From contig QYQL01000022.1 in the NCBI GenBank assembly GCA_007280915.1, positions 1-52,922 of the forward strand: 52,922 nucleotides of DNA, read 5' to 3'. Origin of the DNA: Verrucomicrobiaceae bacterium (GTDB lineage Bacteria; Verrucomicrobiota; Verrucomicrobiia; Chthoniobacterales; Terrimicrobiaceae). The notes beneath the pieces are model-generated. The model ran no database searches. It was not told where the DNA came from and saw nothing but the letters and a program-made list of their open reading frames with translations. How positions within the stretch are numbered: the stretch's first letter is position 1; every line of letters begins with the position of its first letter. The translations under genes and the position numbers were made by a program. Positions 35,078 through 43,505 of this stretch are shown piece after piece.

Positions 35078-35317
35078 GTGAAGCAATACCGTCCCAACGT
35101 GGAGAGGCAGAAGGAGCTCTACTCGCGCATGAAGGCGCGCGAGATCTTCCGCCGGATGAAGGGAAAAACAAGATCCCCGGACGCGCCGCGGATCCCCGAC
35201 AACTCGGAGCCGTGGCTTCCCGGCGGCGTCCACTCGGTCGCCGACGCGCTCTATATTTCTGACCGCATCAAGGAGACCATGAAGGAGTGGAACCTACCCC
35301 AACAACCGCAGAGCTGA
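35078..35317 (+). CDS. Small basic protein of unknown function
   Basis: A 79-aa protein with a strongly basic first half (Arg/Lys in RQKELYSRMKAREIFRRMKGKTR), a Pro-rich middle (APRIPDNSEPWLPGG) and a helical end (SVADALYISDRIKETMKEW). The start is a GTG at 35078, 45 nt after clpB. Its 3' end overlaps the nucleotidyltransferase-like gene by 31 nt, which supports it as a real, coupled gene. No family is recognised. It could be the nucleic-acid-binding or antitoxin-like part of the three-gene cassette; that is inference. Confidence 0.6.
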   Translation: MKQYRPNVERQKELYSRMKAREIFRRMKGKTRSPDAPRIPDNSEPWLPGGVHSVADALYISDRIKETMKEWNLPQQPQS

Positions 35318-35979
35318 CGCGATATTTGTCTTCAACCCATCGGGTCGTGGTCCTGGGCGGTCTCGCCGTGATCAGCCATGGCCTCAGCCGGGTGACACAC
35401 GATGCCGACTGCTGGCTCGATCCGACAATTTCAATCGAGGACTGGTGCAATGCGGTGAAGGACTTGCTGGTGAAGTGGGCGAGGCTTCGCCTTGTCTCGA
35501 TTGGAAACTGGAGCGAAATGCCACCGGCGGATCTTGCCGGTTACATCGAGGATTTCGGCGTGGTGAGAGTTCTTGGTGCCACCCAACCATTCGACATCTT
35601 CCGACGCCCGAATGAAATGGAGGTCTCCGGGTTTGAGGAGGTTTGGGAACGTGCGACCCCGTTGACGGATGGCACGCGCCTGCCGGATGTCGTGGACCTT
35701 CTCATCACCAAGCAGGACACCGGGCGTCCGAGGGATACGTATGACATCCAGTTCCTCGAGGGCAAGGCGGAGGAGATGTATCTGGAACGCCTGCCGAAAG
35801 CCTCGTCCGGCGAGGCATTGAAAATGCTCGAGCGGTTTTTGAATCCGAAAGTTGCCGCCGCCGCCGCCGCACATTCGGATCCGAAGGTCCGCGAAACCGG
35901 GATGAAATTTCTCCGTGAGCTGGCGGATGCAGGAGATCCGTTTGCGAGGGATCTGCTGGCGGCGGTTGGAGGAGCTTAG
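35287..35979 (+). CDS. Nucleotidyltransferase-like protein (MNT/DUF6036-type)
   Basis: A 230-aa protein whose N-terminal half has the minimal nucleotidyltransferase pattern: VVVLGGLAVISHGLSRVTHDADCWL with G24-G25 and the D39-x-D41 pair, a third acid probably D103 in FDIFRRP, and then KQDTGRPRDTYDIQFLEGK (142-160). This layout is found in AbiEii-like and DUF6036-type proteins, often toxin-antitoxin components. The C-terminal ~60 residues are helical. The start is a GTG overlapping the preceding small gene; the spacing of the upstream AAGGAG is poor, so the true start may differ. It ends 5 nt before the kinase gene. Confidence 0.78.
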   Translation: MEPTPTTAELTRYLSSTHRVVVLGGLAVISHGLSRVTHDADCWLDPTISIEDWCNAVKDLLVKWARLRLVSIGNWSEMPPADLAGYIEDFGVVRVLGATQPFDIFRRPNEMEVSGFEEVWERATPLTDGTRLPDVVDLLITKQDTGRPRDTYDIQFLEGKAEEMYLERLPKASSGEALKMLERFLNPKVAAAAAAHSDPKVRETGMKFLRELADAGDPFARDLLAAVGGA

Positions 35980-35984
35980 ACGAT

Positions 35985-38015
35985 ATGTCCGAGGTTTTCC
36001 GGCATTTTCTCACCGCTCTGGGCCTGCAGGAAACGACCGCCAAACCCGTTCGGACCGCGTCCACAGCCCACCGGATCATCCCGACGAACCGGAGCACAAC
36101 CGTATTTTCCGGTGAAGCGCCTGAATGGTCGGACTATTTGGAACATCCCTGGTCCGGTCGCCGTGATAACCGGTTCGAGATGCATGTCGCCATCGATGCC
36201 AAAAGGCGGCGGATGGAATTCGAGCCGCGCAACGAGCCCTCGATCCCTTGGGCCGAGGCCCTGACGCGGTCTTTTTGCGACCTTCAAATCCGCTTTGAAA
36301 AGCTTCCGTCGGCCGCCCGGGTTTTGAACGAGATGATCTTTGACAACCCGTCGAATGCCGCATCCGGAATACATCTGGATTCGAGCGCCGGGCTGCCGGC
36401 CTACGCGACCAGGGAGATGCGGGTGAACAACGACCTCTCGCCCGCCGAGACGAGAATCCTCGTGCGAACCGCCCTCTTTGAAGAGTTTGAGCCTCCTCCG
36501 GACAGAGACAACCCGCTGGAGCGGCTCGGGAAAATCTGGGAGGTTCTGAGACACATTCTGCTCCAGCTTGGACACGAGAGTTACCCGCGCGACCGCTTCA
36601 CCGAGCGGATCGAACTGACGACAAAATGGGCGATGGTGAATCTCCACTCCCTCTACAACGGGAAGAAGGACGGCAAGCCCGATGCCAATGATGCCGGGGA
36701 CATTTTCGAAAAGATTTTCGCGAGGAGGGAGCGCGTCGAGCGCCGCGAGCTTTTCGTGCGGGACCCGTTTTTCCGGCTTCTCTCGGACCTGTCATTTTTG
36801 CTTCGGGAGCGCAGCGCCGAGGGATTGTGGGATACGGCGGCGATCATCGTGCGCGATTATCTGGACTCCCGGTATCTGCGGCTCAGCATCGCGGGCCTCA
36901 TGCCCGCCAAGCCGGAGTGGCTGGAGGCGATGCCGGTCGAGTGGAAAAGCGAACGCAAGATCAAGACCCCCCCGCCGGAAATCGGTCGCTACGGGATCAT
37001 TGACGATGAGGACGAGGACGCATGGAAAAAGGTGCGCGATCCGCTTCAGGACATCGGATACCTGATCATCGGGCAGCTCGGCATGGGACAGTTCGGCCGG
37101 GTTTACGATGCGATCAACGTCGGCAACGGAAGCATCCCGGGTCGGGTTGCCGTAAAGGTGGACCGCATCCGGAAAGGCCACAAAAAGGAGGTGATCGAAG
37201 CGGCGGATACGATCATGGACATCGCCGGCGGGCTTGCGGGATCGCCCCATGTCATCCGCGTCTTCGATGCGGGCTACATGAAAAAAATCCGGTCGAACTA
37301 CCATATCCTCCAGATCGTGGAGGGGGACACTCTCGACCACCTGATCGGAATCGCGGGCACCGAACACGCCAGCATCCTGCGCCCGACGGTCGGACGGTCA
37401 TCGCCCGACGAGGCGGCTCGCGAATTTTTGAAATCCCTGAGCGGAAGCTCCGGCGAGGCATGGCGTCGCAACCGGAAATCTCCCCGGTTCGTCTCCCCTC
37501 CTCAGCTCGGCCAGATCATGGACATCCTCACCAGCAAGGCGCTGTGGATCGAGGAGGTCCACCATCTCGGATTTGCGGTCAACGACCTGAAAAACGGGAA
37601 CGTGATGATGAGCCGGCGCGGGCAGTTCAAGGCGATCGACCTCGATTCTTACAGCCGGATCTTTTCGCGGCTCGACAAGCTGCCCGACTTCTTTTTTCTC
37701 GCGGTTTCAGCGTTGCAGTTGGTCACCCGCGGGTGCGCTTGGGAAAAAGCGGCGACCTCGTCGGAAATAAAGGAGCTTCTCTCGGATCCCGGAACCGTTG
37801 AGCGGCGGCTCCGCGAAATCTGGCCATACGGGGACCTGGCGGTCCAGAGCGGCGGAAGGGTCAAAACCGGAGACGTCACCGGTTTCTTCGCCCACTTCAT
37901 CGACGACGCCCGCTCCGGCCGGTTCGCGGAGGATCCGGGCCAGTTCGCGAACGCGATCGACCGGCTCATTTTTCTGAAGCGCGCGCTGTCCACCGAGGAG
38001 ATGGTCCTGCAGTAG
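35985..38015 (+). CDS. Atypical protein kinase with a novel N-terminal region
   Basis: A 676-aa protein. Residues 360-560 form a protein-kinase core: Gly-rich loop IIGQLGMGQFGRVYDAI (363-377), VAVK with K391, a catalytic-loop equivalent AVNDLKNGNVMM (D534, K536, N539; His-Arg of HRD replaced by Val-Asn) and a DFG equivalent IDLD (D552, Gly changed to Asp). The essential Lys, Asp and Asn/Asp residues are kept, so activity is plausible. A ~50-residue insert (455-505) sits in the lobe. Residues 1-350 match nothing recognised; residues 600-676 form a helical tail. No membrane segment is seen. GGAGGAG about 11 nt upstream supports the ATG at 35985. Cotranscribed with the nucleotidyltransferase-like gene. 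Confidence 0.8.
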   Translation: MSEVFRHFLTALGLQETTAKPVRTASTAHRIIPTNRSTTVFSGEAPEWSDYLEHPWSGRRDNRFEMHVAIDAKRRRMEFEPRNEPSIPWAEALTRSFCDLQIRFEKLPSAARVLNEMIFDNPSNAASGIHLDSSAGLPAYATREMRVNNDLSPAETRILVRTALFEEFEPPPDRDNPLERLGKIWEVLRHILLQLGHESYPRDRFTERIELTTKWAMVNLHSLYNGKKDGKPDANDAGDIFEKIFARRERVERRELFVRDPFFRLLSDLSFLLRERSAEGLWDTAAIIVRDYLDSRYLRLSIAGLMPAKPEWLEAMPVEWKSERKIKTPPPEIGRYGIIDDEDEDAWKKVRDPLQDIGYLIIGQLGMGQFGRVYDAINVGNGSIPGRVAVKVDRIRKGHKKEVIEAADTIMDIAGGLAGSPHVIRVFDAGYMKKIRSNYHILQIVEGDTLDHLIGIAGTEHASILRPTVGRSSPDEAAREFLKSLSGSSGEAWRRNRKSPRFVSPPQLGQIMDILTSKALWIEEVHHLGFAVNDLKNGNVMMSRRGQFKAIDLDSYSRIFSRLDKLPDFFFLAVSALQLVTRGCAWEKAATSSEIKELLSDPGTVERRLREIWPYGDLAVQSGGRVKTGDVTGFFAHFIDDARSGRFAEDPGQFANAIDRLIFLKRALSTEEMVLQ

Positions 38016-38083
38016 CGCGGAGAAAATCTTTTCACGCGGCCCGGAAGCGGGCAGCCTGTGCGCATGACGAAGGAGATTTGCTG

Positions 38084-39334
38084 ATGCCCGCGCTGCCTGG
38101 ATTCCGGGATTTTTACCCCGAGGACTGCGCGCGGAGAAATTACGTCGTGGAGACGTGGCGGTTCGTCGCGCGCGGATACGGATTCGTCGAATACGACGGG
38201 CCGACGCTCGAGAGCGGGGATCTTTACCGCAAGAAAAACGAGGAGGGAGCAGAGATCCTCGAGCAGCTTTATTATTTCCGGGACCGCGGGGACCGGGAGG
38301 TGGCGCTGCGGCCGGAGATGACGCCGACGCTCGCGCGCATGGTCGCCGCGCGGGAGAAGCACTACCGCAAGCCGATGAAATGGTTCTGCGTGTCGAATTT
38401 TTTCCGGCACGAACGCCAGCAAAAGGGCCGGCTCCGCGAGTTTCTCCAGTTCAATGCGGACATCATCGGCGAAAGCTCGCCCGAGGCGGATGCGGAAATC
38501 GTCGCGCTTGCGGTCGATCTCATGCGCAGCTTTGGGTTCAGTGAGGAGCATTTCGTCGTGAGGCTCAGCGATCGGAAGGCGTGGATGGATTTCCTCGCCT
38601 CACGGGGATGCGATGAGGCGCAATCCCGACTCGCGCTCGAATGCGCGGACAAGATCGAGCGCGAACCGGAGGAAAAGCTGAATCAAAAACTGGCTTCGGC
38701 AGGACTCACCGTGGCCGACCTGCGCACGTTCATTTCGGGAGGCAGCCCGGAGGCCTTTGAACCGGTTCTGGCAGCGCTCGGCGCGCGGGGGATGACCCGC
38801 TTCGTGGAACCCGACCTCTCGATCGTCCGCGGCCTCGCGTATTACACCGGAGTCGTCTTTGAAATTTTCGACCGCTCGAAATCTCTCCGCGCGCTCGCGG
38901 GAGGCGGACGTTACGATGGCCTCATCAAGGGCCTGAGCGACGGTGGGGCGGATCTGCCGGCGATCGGTTTCGGCATGGGGGATGTTGTGCTCGGGCACCT
39001 GATCGACGAGACGCCCGCGGCGGATGAACGGCGGAAGTCGGCCAATCCTCCTTCTTGTGATGTCTTCGTCGTTATCGCGGACGAAGCCCGGCGCGGGGAC
39101 GCGCTGGGGGTGGTCCAGGAGGCCCGGGATCTGGGTTGGAAGGTTGATTTCGCGCTCAAGCCGGCGAAGGTCGGAAGGCAGTTTCAAGATGCGGAAGGCA
39201 TCGGAGCCGCCCGCGCCATCCTCGTGGGTGCGGAGTGGCCGGTCCTCAAAATCAAGACGCTTGCGACGCGACAGGAGGAAGCCTGCGAGCGGAGCGGGCT
39301 GGCGGAGCGCCTGGGAATTCCCGGCGACCGCTGA
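38084..39334 (+). CDS. hisS: Histidine-tRNA ligase
   Basis: Class II synthetase charging tRNA-His. It has the N-terminal LPGFRDFYPEDCARR start, motif 1 region YGFVEYDGPTLES, motif 2 FRHERQQKGRLREFLQFNADIIGE, the histidine A block (SIVRGLAYYTGVVFEIF), motif 3 (PAIGFGMGDVVLG) and a C-terminal anticodon-binding domain (CDVFVVIADEARRGDALGVV). Length is 416 aa. The ATG at 38084 has AGGAG about 8 nt upstream. It lies 68 nt after the kinase gene on the same strand. Confidence 0.95.
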   Translation: MPALPGFRDFYPEDCARRNYVVETWRFVARGYGFVEYDGPTLESGDLYRKKNEEGAEILEQLYYFRDRGDREVALRPEMTPTLARMVAAREKHYRKPMKWFCVSNFFRHERQQKGRLREFLQFNADIIGESSPEADAEIVALAVDLMRSFGFSEEHFVVRLSDRKAWMDFLASRGCDEAQSRLALECADKIEREPEEKLNQKLASAGLTVADLRTFISGGSPEAFEPVLAALGARGMTRFVEPDLSIVRGLAYYTGVVFEIFDRSKSLRALAGGGRYDGLIKGLSDGGADLPAIGFGMGDVVLGHLIDETPAADERRKSANPPSCDVFVVIADEARRGDALGVVQEARDLGWKVDFALKPAKVGRQFQDAEGIGAARAILVGAEWPVLKIKTLATRQEEACERSGLAERLGIPGDR

Positions 39335-39340
39335 CCGGCA

Positions 39341-39390
39341 ACAGCCCGAAAAACAACAAGGCGCGTGCTTCGCGGAGGAAAGCACGCGCC
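39341..39390 (-). terminator. Terminator of mdh
   Basis: An 11-bp stem (GGCGCGTGCTT / AAGCACGCGCC, 39360-39390) is followed on the minus strand by a T-rich run (TTGTTGTTTTTC). It lies 23 nt after the mdh stop. The plus strand has no T-run, so it does not clearly serve hisS. Confidence 0.85.
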
Positions 39391-39413
39391 CTGAAGAGAT
39401 CTGTCCCGGAACC

Positions 39414-40397
39414 TCAGCCGAGCATGTCCGCGACCATCGCGCGCTCGTCCGTCAGTTCCTTGTTCGTGGCGGCAATTTTCGATTTGGCAAAGTCGTCCAT
39501 CTCGTATCCGGTGATGACTTCCCATGCTCCGGGTGCCGTGGTCTTCACAGGAAGGCCGGCCCAGACTTCCGGGTCGAACCCGTAAAGGCCGTTGGATTTG
39601 ACGGCGACCGAGTGGATTGCGCCGGGAGTCATGAGATCACGCACGTGGTCCACAAGGGAGCTTGCAGCCGAAGCGGCCGACGAGGCGCCGCGCGCGGCGA
39701 TGATGGCCGCACCACGCTTGCCAACAGTCTCGCAGAAAGGCCCCTGCAGCCAGACAGCGTCCTTGATGACCTCGACAGCCGGCTTGCCGGAAATCTTCGC
39801 ATGAGCGAAGGCCGGGAACATCGAGGGGCTGTGGTTGCCGTAGATGAAAATGTCCTTCACGTCCGTCGTCTGGACTCCCGCCTTTTTGGCGAGCTGGGTC
39901 TGTGCGCGGTTCTGGTCGAGCCGCACCATCGCCGTGAACCGGTCGGCAGTCAGGCGGCGGGCCTTGCTGGCGGCGATCATACAGTTCGTATTCGCGGGAT
40001 TTCCGACCACCGCGACGCGCGCGTTGTCCGCGGCCACCTCGTCGATGATTTTGCCCTGAGAAGTGAAAATTTTTCCGTTGTCCTTCAGGAGGTCGGCGCG
40101 TTCCATGCCCGGCCCGCGCGGCTTTGCTCCGACAAGCAGGCACCAGTTGGCATCTCCGAAACCGACTTTCGGATCATCGGTGAGAACCATTCCCTGAAGG
40201 AGCGGGAACGCGCAGTCGTCGAGCTCCATGGCGACCCCCTCGAGGGCCTTCATCGCTTTTTCCACGGGAACTTCGATGAGCTGGAGCACGACCGGCTGGT
40301 CGGGACCGAACATCGCACCGGAGGCGATGCGGGGCAAAAGGGCGTATCCAATCTGACCGGCGGCTCCGGTCACAGCAACTTTGATGGGTGATTTCAT
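39414..40397 (-). CDS. mdh: Malate dehydrogenase
   Basis: Oxidises malate to oxaloacetate with NAD+ in the TCA cycle. The dinucleotide-binding loop [19 protein letters not shown] is at the N-terminus; [15 protein letters not shown], the substrate-binding [14 protein letters not shown] and the catalytic-His segment [10 protein letters not shown] are present. At 327 aa it belongs to the longer (cytosolic-like) group of NAD-dependent enzymes. The ATG at 40397 ([11 protein letters not shown]) is preferred to a longer frame. A hairpin lies in its leader. Confidence 0.96.
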   Translation of the reverse strand: MKSPIKVAVTGAAGQIGYALLPRIASGAMFGPDQPVVLQLIEVPVEKAMKALEGVAMELDDCAFPLLQGMVLTDDPKVGFGDANWCLLVGAKPRGPGMERADLLKDNGKIFTSQGKIIDEVAADNARVAVVGNPANTNCMIAASKARRLTADRFTAMVRLDQNRAQTQLAKKAGVQTTDVKDIFIYGNHSPSMFPAFAHAKISGKPAVEVIKDAVWLQGPFCETVGKRGAAIIAARGASSAASAASSLVDHVRDLMTPGAIHSVAVKSNGLYGFDPEVWAGLPVKTTAPGAWEVITGYEMDDFAKSKIAATNKELTDERAMVADMLG

Positions 40398-40437
40398 AAC
40401 ATTAGATAAACTAATAGGCCCGCCCGTCCCGACCAAG

Positions 40438-40477
40438 AAAAATCTCCGCTAGTCCGAAAAAAACCGGCGGCGGAGAT
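40438..40477 (-). promoter_or_regulatory. Hairpin with T-run in the mdh leader
   Basis: On the minus strand, ATCTCCGC and GCGGAGAT pair as an 8-bp stem, and five T follow. A T-rich inner loop with a small CCG/CGG hairpin lies inside. It ends about 40 nt before the mdh start codon. The form fits an attenuator or other leader element; nothing else is transcribed from this direction upstream. Confidence 0.45.
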
Positions 40478-40513
40478 CGGGCGACACTGTTCAAAAAAAT
40501 ATAATCCAGACAA

Positions 40514-40563
40514 CTATCTTGCTATCAACGCCCTATATCACTATGTTACGAAATTGTAACATA
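40514..40563 (+). promoter_or_regulatory. Putative pstS control region
   Basis: Four CTAT elements start at 40514, 40522, 40533 and 40541, giving two copies of CTATNNNNCTAT 19 bp apart. They run into a perfect dyad, TATGTTAC-N6-GTAACATA, at 40542-40563. A TTGCTA-N17-TATGTT promoter-like pair (40519-40547) overlaps both. The layout suggests regulator binding at the pstS promoter; a PhoB-like regulator is a guess from gene function only. Confidence 0.5.
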
Positions 40564-40612
40564 AGAGCCTTTGGCTAATGTGACCGTTGCCCGTTAAGTG
40601 GGCGTCTCAACT

Positions 40613-41617
40613 ATGAAACCACTGCCTTTCCTCTTGATCGGAGCGGCCCTTGCGGGTCTCTCGGCAACCTCACAAGCCCAGCAACTCTCCGGGGCTGGCG
40701 CCTCCTTCCCCGCTCCCCTCTACCAGCGCTGGGGCGTGGAATACAACAAGCTCCATCCTGATGTCCAGGTGAACTACCAGTCGGTCGGGAGCGGGGCCGG
40801 TGTAAAAAATTTCACCGCGGGCGTGGTGGATTTCGGCGCCAGTGACGCCGCCATGAGCGATGCAGAAATCGCCAAGGTTCCCAAAGGCGCCGTGCTGATC
40901 CCGGCCACTGCCGGCGAGGTCGTCTTCGCCTACAATCTTCCCGGAGTGGAAACGCTGAACCTCCCCCGCGAGGCGATGGCCGGCATTTTCCTCGGAAAGG
41001 TGACCAAGTGGAACGACCCTGTCATTGCGAAGGCGAACCCCGGAGCCAAGCTTCCGGAACTCCCGATTATGGTGGCCTACCGTTCGGATGGCAGCGGCAC
41101 GACCTACGTCTTCACCCAGCACCTCTCGACGATCAGCCCCGAGTTCAAGGAAAAAATCGGGACCGACAAGTCGGTGACATTCCCGGTCGGTGTCGGCGGC
41201 AAGGGCAACGAGGGCGTCACGGCGCTCATCAAGCAGACCCCGGGCACGATCGGCTACGTGGAATACGGCTATGCAAAGGGAAACGGGCTCGCCATGGCCA
41301 GCCTCCAGAACAAATCCGGAAACTTCGTGGCTGCGGACGGAGAACATGGAGCCTCGACCCTCGCCAACGTGCAACTCCCGGAAAACCTCCGTATCTGGCC
41401 GGTTGATCCCGAAGGTGCTAACGACTACCCGATCGCCAGCTTCACCTGGCTCCTGCTCTACAAAAAATACGACGATGCCGCGAAGCTCAAAGCCCTCAAG
41501 GATTTCGTGACCTACGGGCTCACGACCGGACAGTCGTTCTCCGAGGAACTCGGCTACATCCCGCTTCCGGCTCCAGTGGTTGAGAAGGCGAAGGCCGCCC
41601 TCGCAACCGTCCAATAG
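40613..41617 (+). CDS. pstS: Phosphate ABC transporter substrate-binding protein
   Basis: Periplasmic phosphate-binding protein of the Pst system. It has a signal peptide (MKPLPFLLIGAALAGLSATSQAQ), then the PstS start QLSGAGASFPAPLYQRWGVEYNKL, the phosphate-contact segments SVGSGAGVKNF and YRSDGSGTTYVFTQHL, and FGASDAAMS. The mature length of about 310 aa is typical. The ATG at 40613 is chosen over a GTG 15 nt upstream. It is the first gene of pstSCAB. Confidence 0.96.
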   Translation: MKPLPFLLIGAALAGLSATSQAQQLSGAGASFPAPLYQRWGVEYNKLHPDVQVNYQSVGSGAGVKNFTAGVVDFGASDAAMSDAEIAKVPKGAVLIPATAGEVVFAYNLPGVETLNLPREAMAGIFLGKVTKWNDPVIAKANPGAKLPELPIMVAYRSDGSGTTYVFTQHLSTISPEFKEKIGTDKSVTFPVGVGGKGNEGVTALIKQTPGTIGYVEYGYAKGNGLAMASLQNKSGNFVAADGEHGASTLANVQLPENLRIWPVDPEGANDYPIASFTWLLLYKKYDDAAKLKALKDFVTYGLTTGQSFSEELGYIPLPAPVVEKAKAALATVQ

Positions 41618-41626
41618 CCTTCCGTC

Positions 41627-42577
41627 GTGTCCCGCGAATCTTCCGATTCCAAACCTATCGCGGAAGTCCGCGTGGGACCCGACCTTTTCCACGCGCTTTG
41701 CTGGGTGGCTTCGGCTCTTGCCGTGGCCACCCTCGCGTGGATTATCTACGAAATCGTCACCTCCGCGTGGCCTGCCATCCAGAAATTCGGGTTCGGGTTT
41801 CTGGGAAGCTCCTCGTGGGTTCCGAACCGCGAGGTCTTCGGCGTCTTTCCGTTCATTGTGGGGACGGTTGCCAGTTCGTTCATCGCGATCCTGTTCGCGT
41901 TCCCGCTCGGCCTCGCGATCGCGATTTTTCTCAGTGAAAATTTCCTGCCTGCGCCGGTCCGGCAGGTCATCCGTTTCGTGGTCGAGATGCTGGCGGCCAT
42001 CCCGAGTGTGGTTTTCGGACTCTGGGGAATTTTCGTTGTCATCCCGATCATCAAGATTTTCGGCGACTGGGCGGTGAAAAACCTCGGGGGCGTCCCGATC
42101 TTTTCCGGCCCGGCCTACGGGAACTCGATGCTGACCGCGAGCGTGGTGCTCGCTTTGATGATCCTTCCCACCGTGACGGCCATCTCGCGGAATGCGCTCA
42201 CCGCCGTTCCCAAAACCCTCCGCGAAGGGGCCTATGCGCTGGGCGCGACCCGCTGGGAGGCGATCCTCGGGGTGATCCTGCCGACCGCCGCACCAGGCGT
42301 GGTCGCGGCCACCATCCTAGCCCTCGGCCGCGCCATGGGAGAGACCATGGCCGTGGCCATGCTCATCGGAAACAGCTCCCGCCTGTCCTGGTCGCTGCTC
42401 TCACCGGGCGGAACGCTTGCCGGGCTGCTGGCCAACCAGTTCGGGGAAGCCGAAGGCCTTCAGGTCAACTCGCTCATGTATGCGGCGTTGATTCTCGTCG
42501 TCATCACCCTTTTCGTGAACGTCCTCGGCGAACTCGTGCTCCGCTACACCCAGAGCCAGACCGCCGGAATCCGCTGA
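41627..42577 (+). CDS. pstC: Phosphate ABC transporter permease PstC
   Basis: Inner-membrane permease with about six helices (the first at residues ~25-45). The ABC-permease coupling loop EGAYALGATRWEAILGVILPTAAPGVVAATILALGRAMGET is clear, followed by the family C-terminal part. Starts with GTG 9 nt after pstS. Length is 316 aa, normal. Confidence 0.96.
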   Translation: MSRESSDSKPIAEVRVGPDLFHALCWVASALAVATLAWIIYEIVTSAWPAIQKFGFGFLGSSSWVPNREVFGVFPFIVGTVASSFIAILFAFPLGLAIAIFLSENFLPAPVRQVIRFVVEMLAAIPSVVFGLWGIFVVIPIIKIFGDWAVKNLGGVPIFSGPAYGNSMLTASVVLALMILPTVTAISRNALTAVPKTLREGAYALGATRWEAILGVILPTAAPGVVAATILALGRAMGETMAVAMLIGNSSRLSWSLLSPGGTLAGLLANQFGEAEGLQVNSLMYAALILVVITLFVNVLGELVLRYTQSQTAGIR

Positions 42578-42581
42578 TCCC

Positions 42582-43472
42582 ATGGACAACATCGTCACCC
42601 ACGCCCCGGATTTTTTCAGCAACAGCCAGGCGGAAGCGACCAAGGCGATCGCCCGCTCGCTCTGGAACCGCGTTCTCACCTCGGTCTGCGTGGCCCTTTC
42701 GCTGCTGACCCTCGTCCCGCTGGTTTCGATCATTTATCTGGTCCTGAAAAACGGCCTGCCCCTGCTGAGCTGGTCGGTCTTCACCCAGCTTCCTCCGGCC
42801 GCGGGCATGGTGGGAGGCGGTTTCGGCAACGCGGTGATCGGGACCATCGTGATGGTCGGTATCGGACTTTTGATGTCCGGCCCCCTCGGCATCCTCTCCG
42901 CAATCTACATCAACGAATACGCGCCGGCCAGCCGGCTGGCACAGGCCGTGCGGATCGTCGCCAAGCTCCTCACCGGCATCCCCTCGATCATCTGCGGCGT
43001 TTTTGCGTTTGCCATCGTGGTCTCCACCACCGGCCGGTTCTCCGCCTTCGCGGGCGGCGTGGCGCTCGCCGTGCTCATGCTGCCGACGATCCTCCTCACC
43101 TCCGAGCAGGCGCTGATGGGCGTCCAGAGCGCTTTCCGCGAGGCCTCCTACGGGCTGGGAGCCACAAAATTCCAGACCATCGTGCGAATCGTTCTTCCCG
43201 ATGCCCTGCCCGCGATCATGACGGGCATCATGCTGGCCGTCGCACGCGCGGCGGGCGAAACCGCCCCCCTGATCTTCACTGCGCTCTTCAGCCAGTTCTG
43301 GGCAAAATCCCTTTCCGAGCCAACCGCCTCGCTCTCGGTCCTCATCTACAACTTCTCCACCGTTCCATTCCCGCACCAGATCCAGATGGCGTGGACGGCT
43401 TCCCTGGTCCTTGTGGCCTTTGTGACTCTGGCCAACATCACCGCGCAGCTCGTCTTTTCCAAAAAGCATTAG
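42582..43472 (+). CDS. pstA: Phosphate ABC transporter permease PstA
   Basis: Second permease of the Pst transporter, paired with PstC. The coupling loop EASYGLGATKFQTIVRIVLPDALPAIMTGIMLAVARAAGETAPLIFTALFS is present, and about six membrane helices are seen. It follows pstC by 4 nt; 296 aa. Confidence 0.96.
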   Translation: MDNIVTHAPDFFSNSQAEATKAIARSLWNRVLTSVCVALSLLTLVPLVSIIYLVLKNGLPLLSWSVFTQLPPAAGMVGGGFGNAVIGTIVMVGIGLLMSGPLGILSAIYINEYAPASRLAQAVRIVAKLLTGIPSIICGVFAFAIVVSTTGRFSAFAGGVALAVLMLPTILLTSEQALMGVQSAFREASYGLGATKFQTIVRIVLPDALPAIMTGIMLAVARAAGETAPLIFTALFSQFWAKSLSEPTASLSVLIYNFSTVPFPHQIQMAWTASLVLVAFVTLANITAQLVFSKKH

Positions 43473-43505
43473 TCCCCCGGGCCGATCCCAAACGAATCCA
43501 CTGAC

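Noticed and set aside
32399-35233. Minus-strand open frame of about 940 codons opposite clpB
   Set aside because: Antisense to clpB with no family resemblance; a composition artefact.
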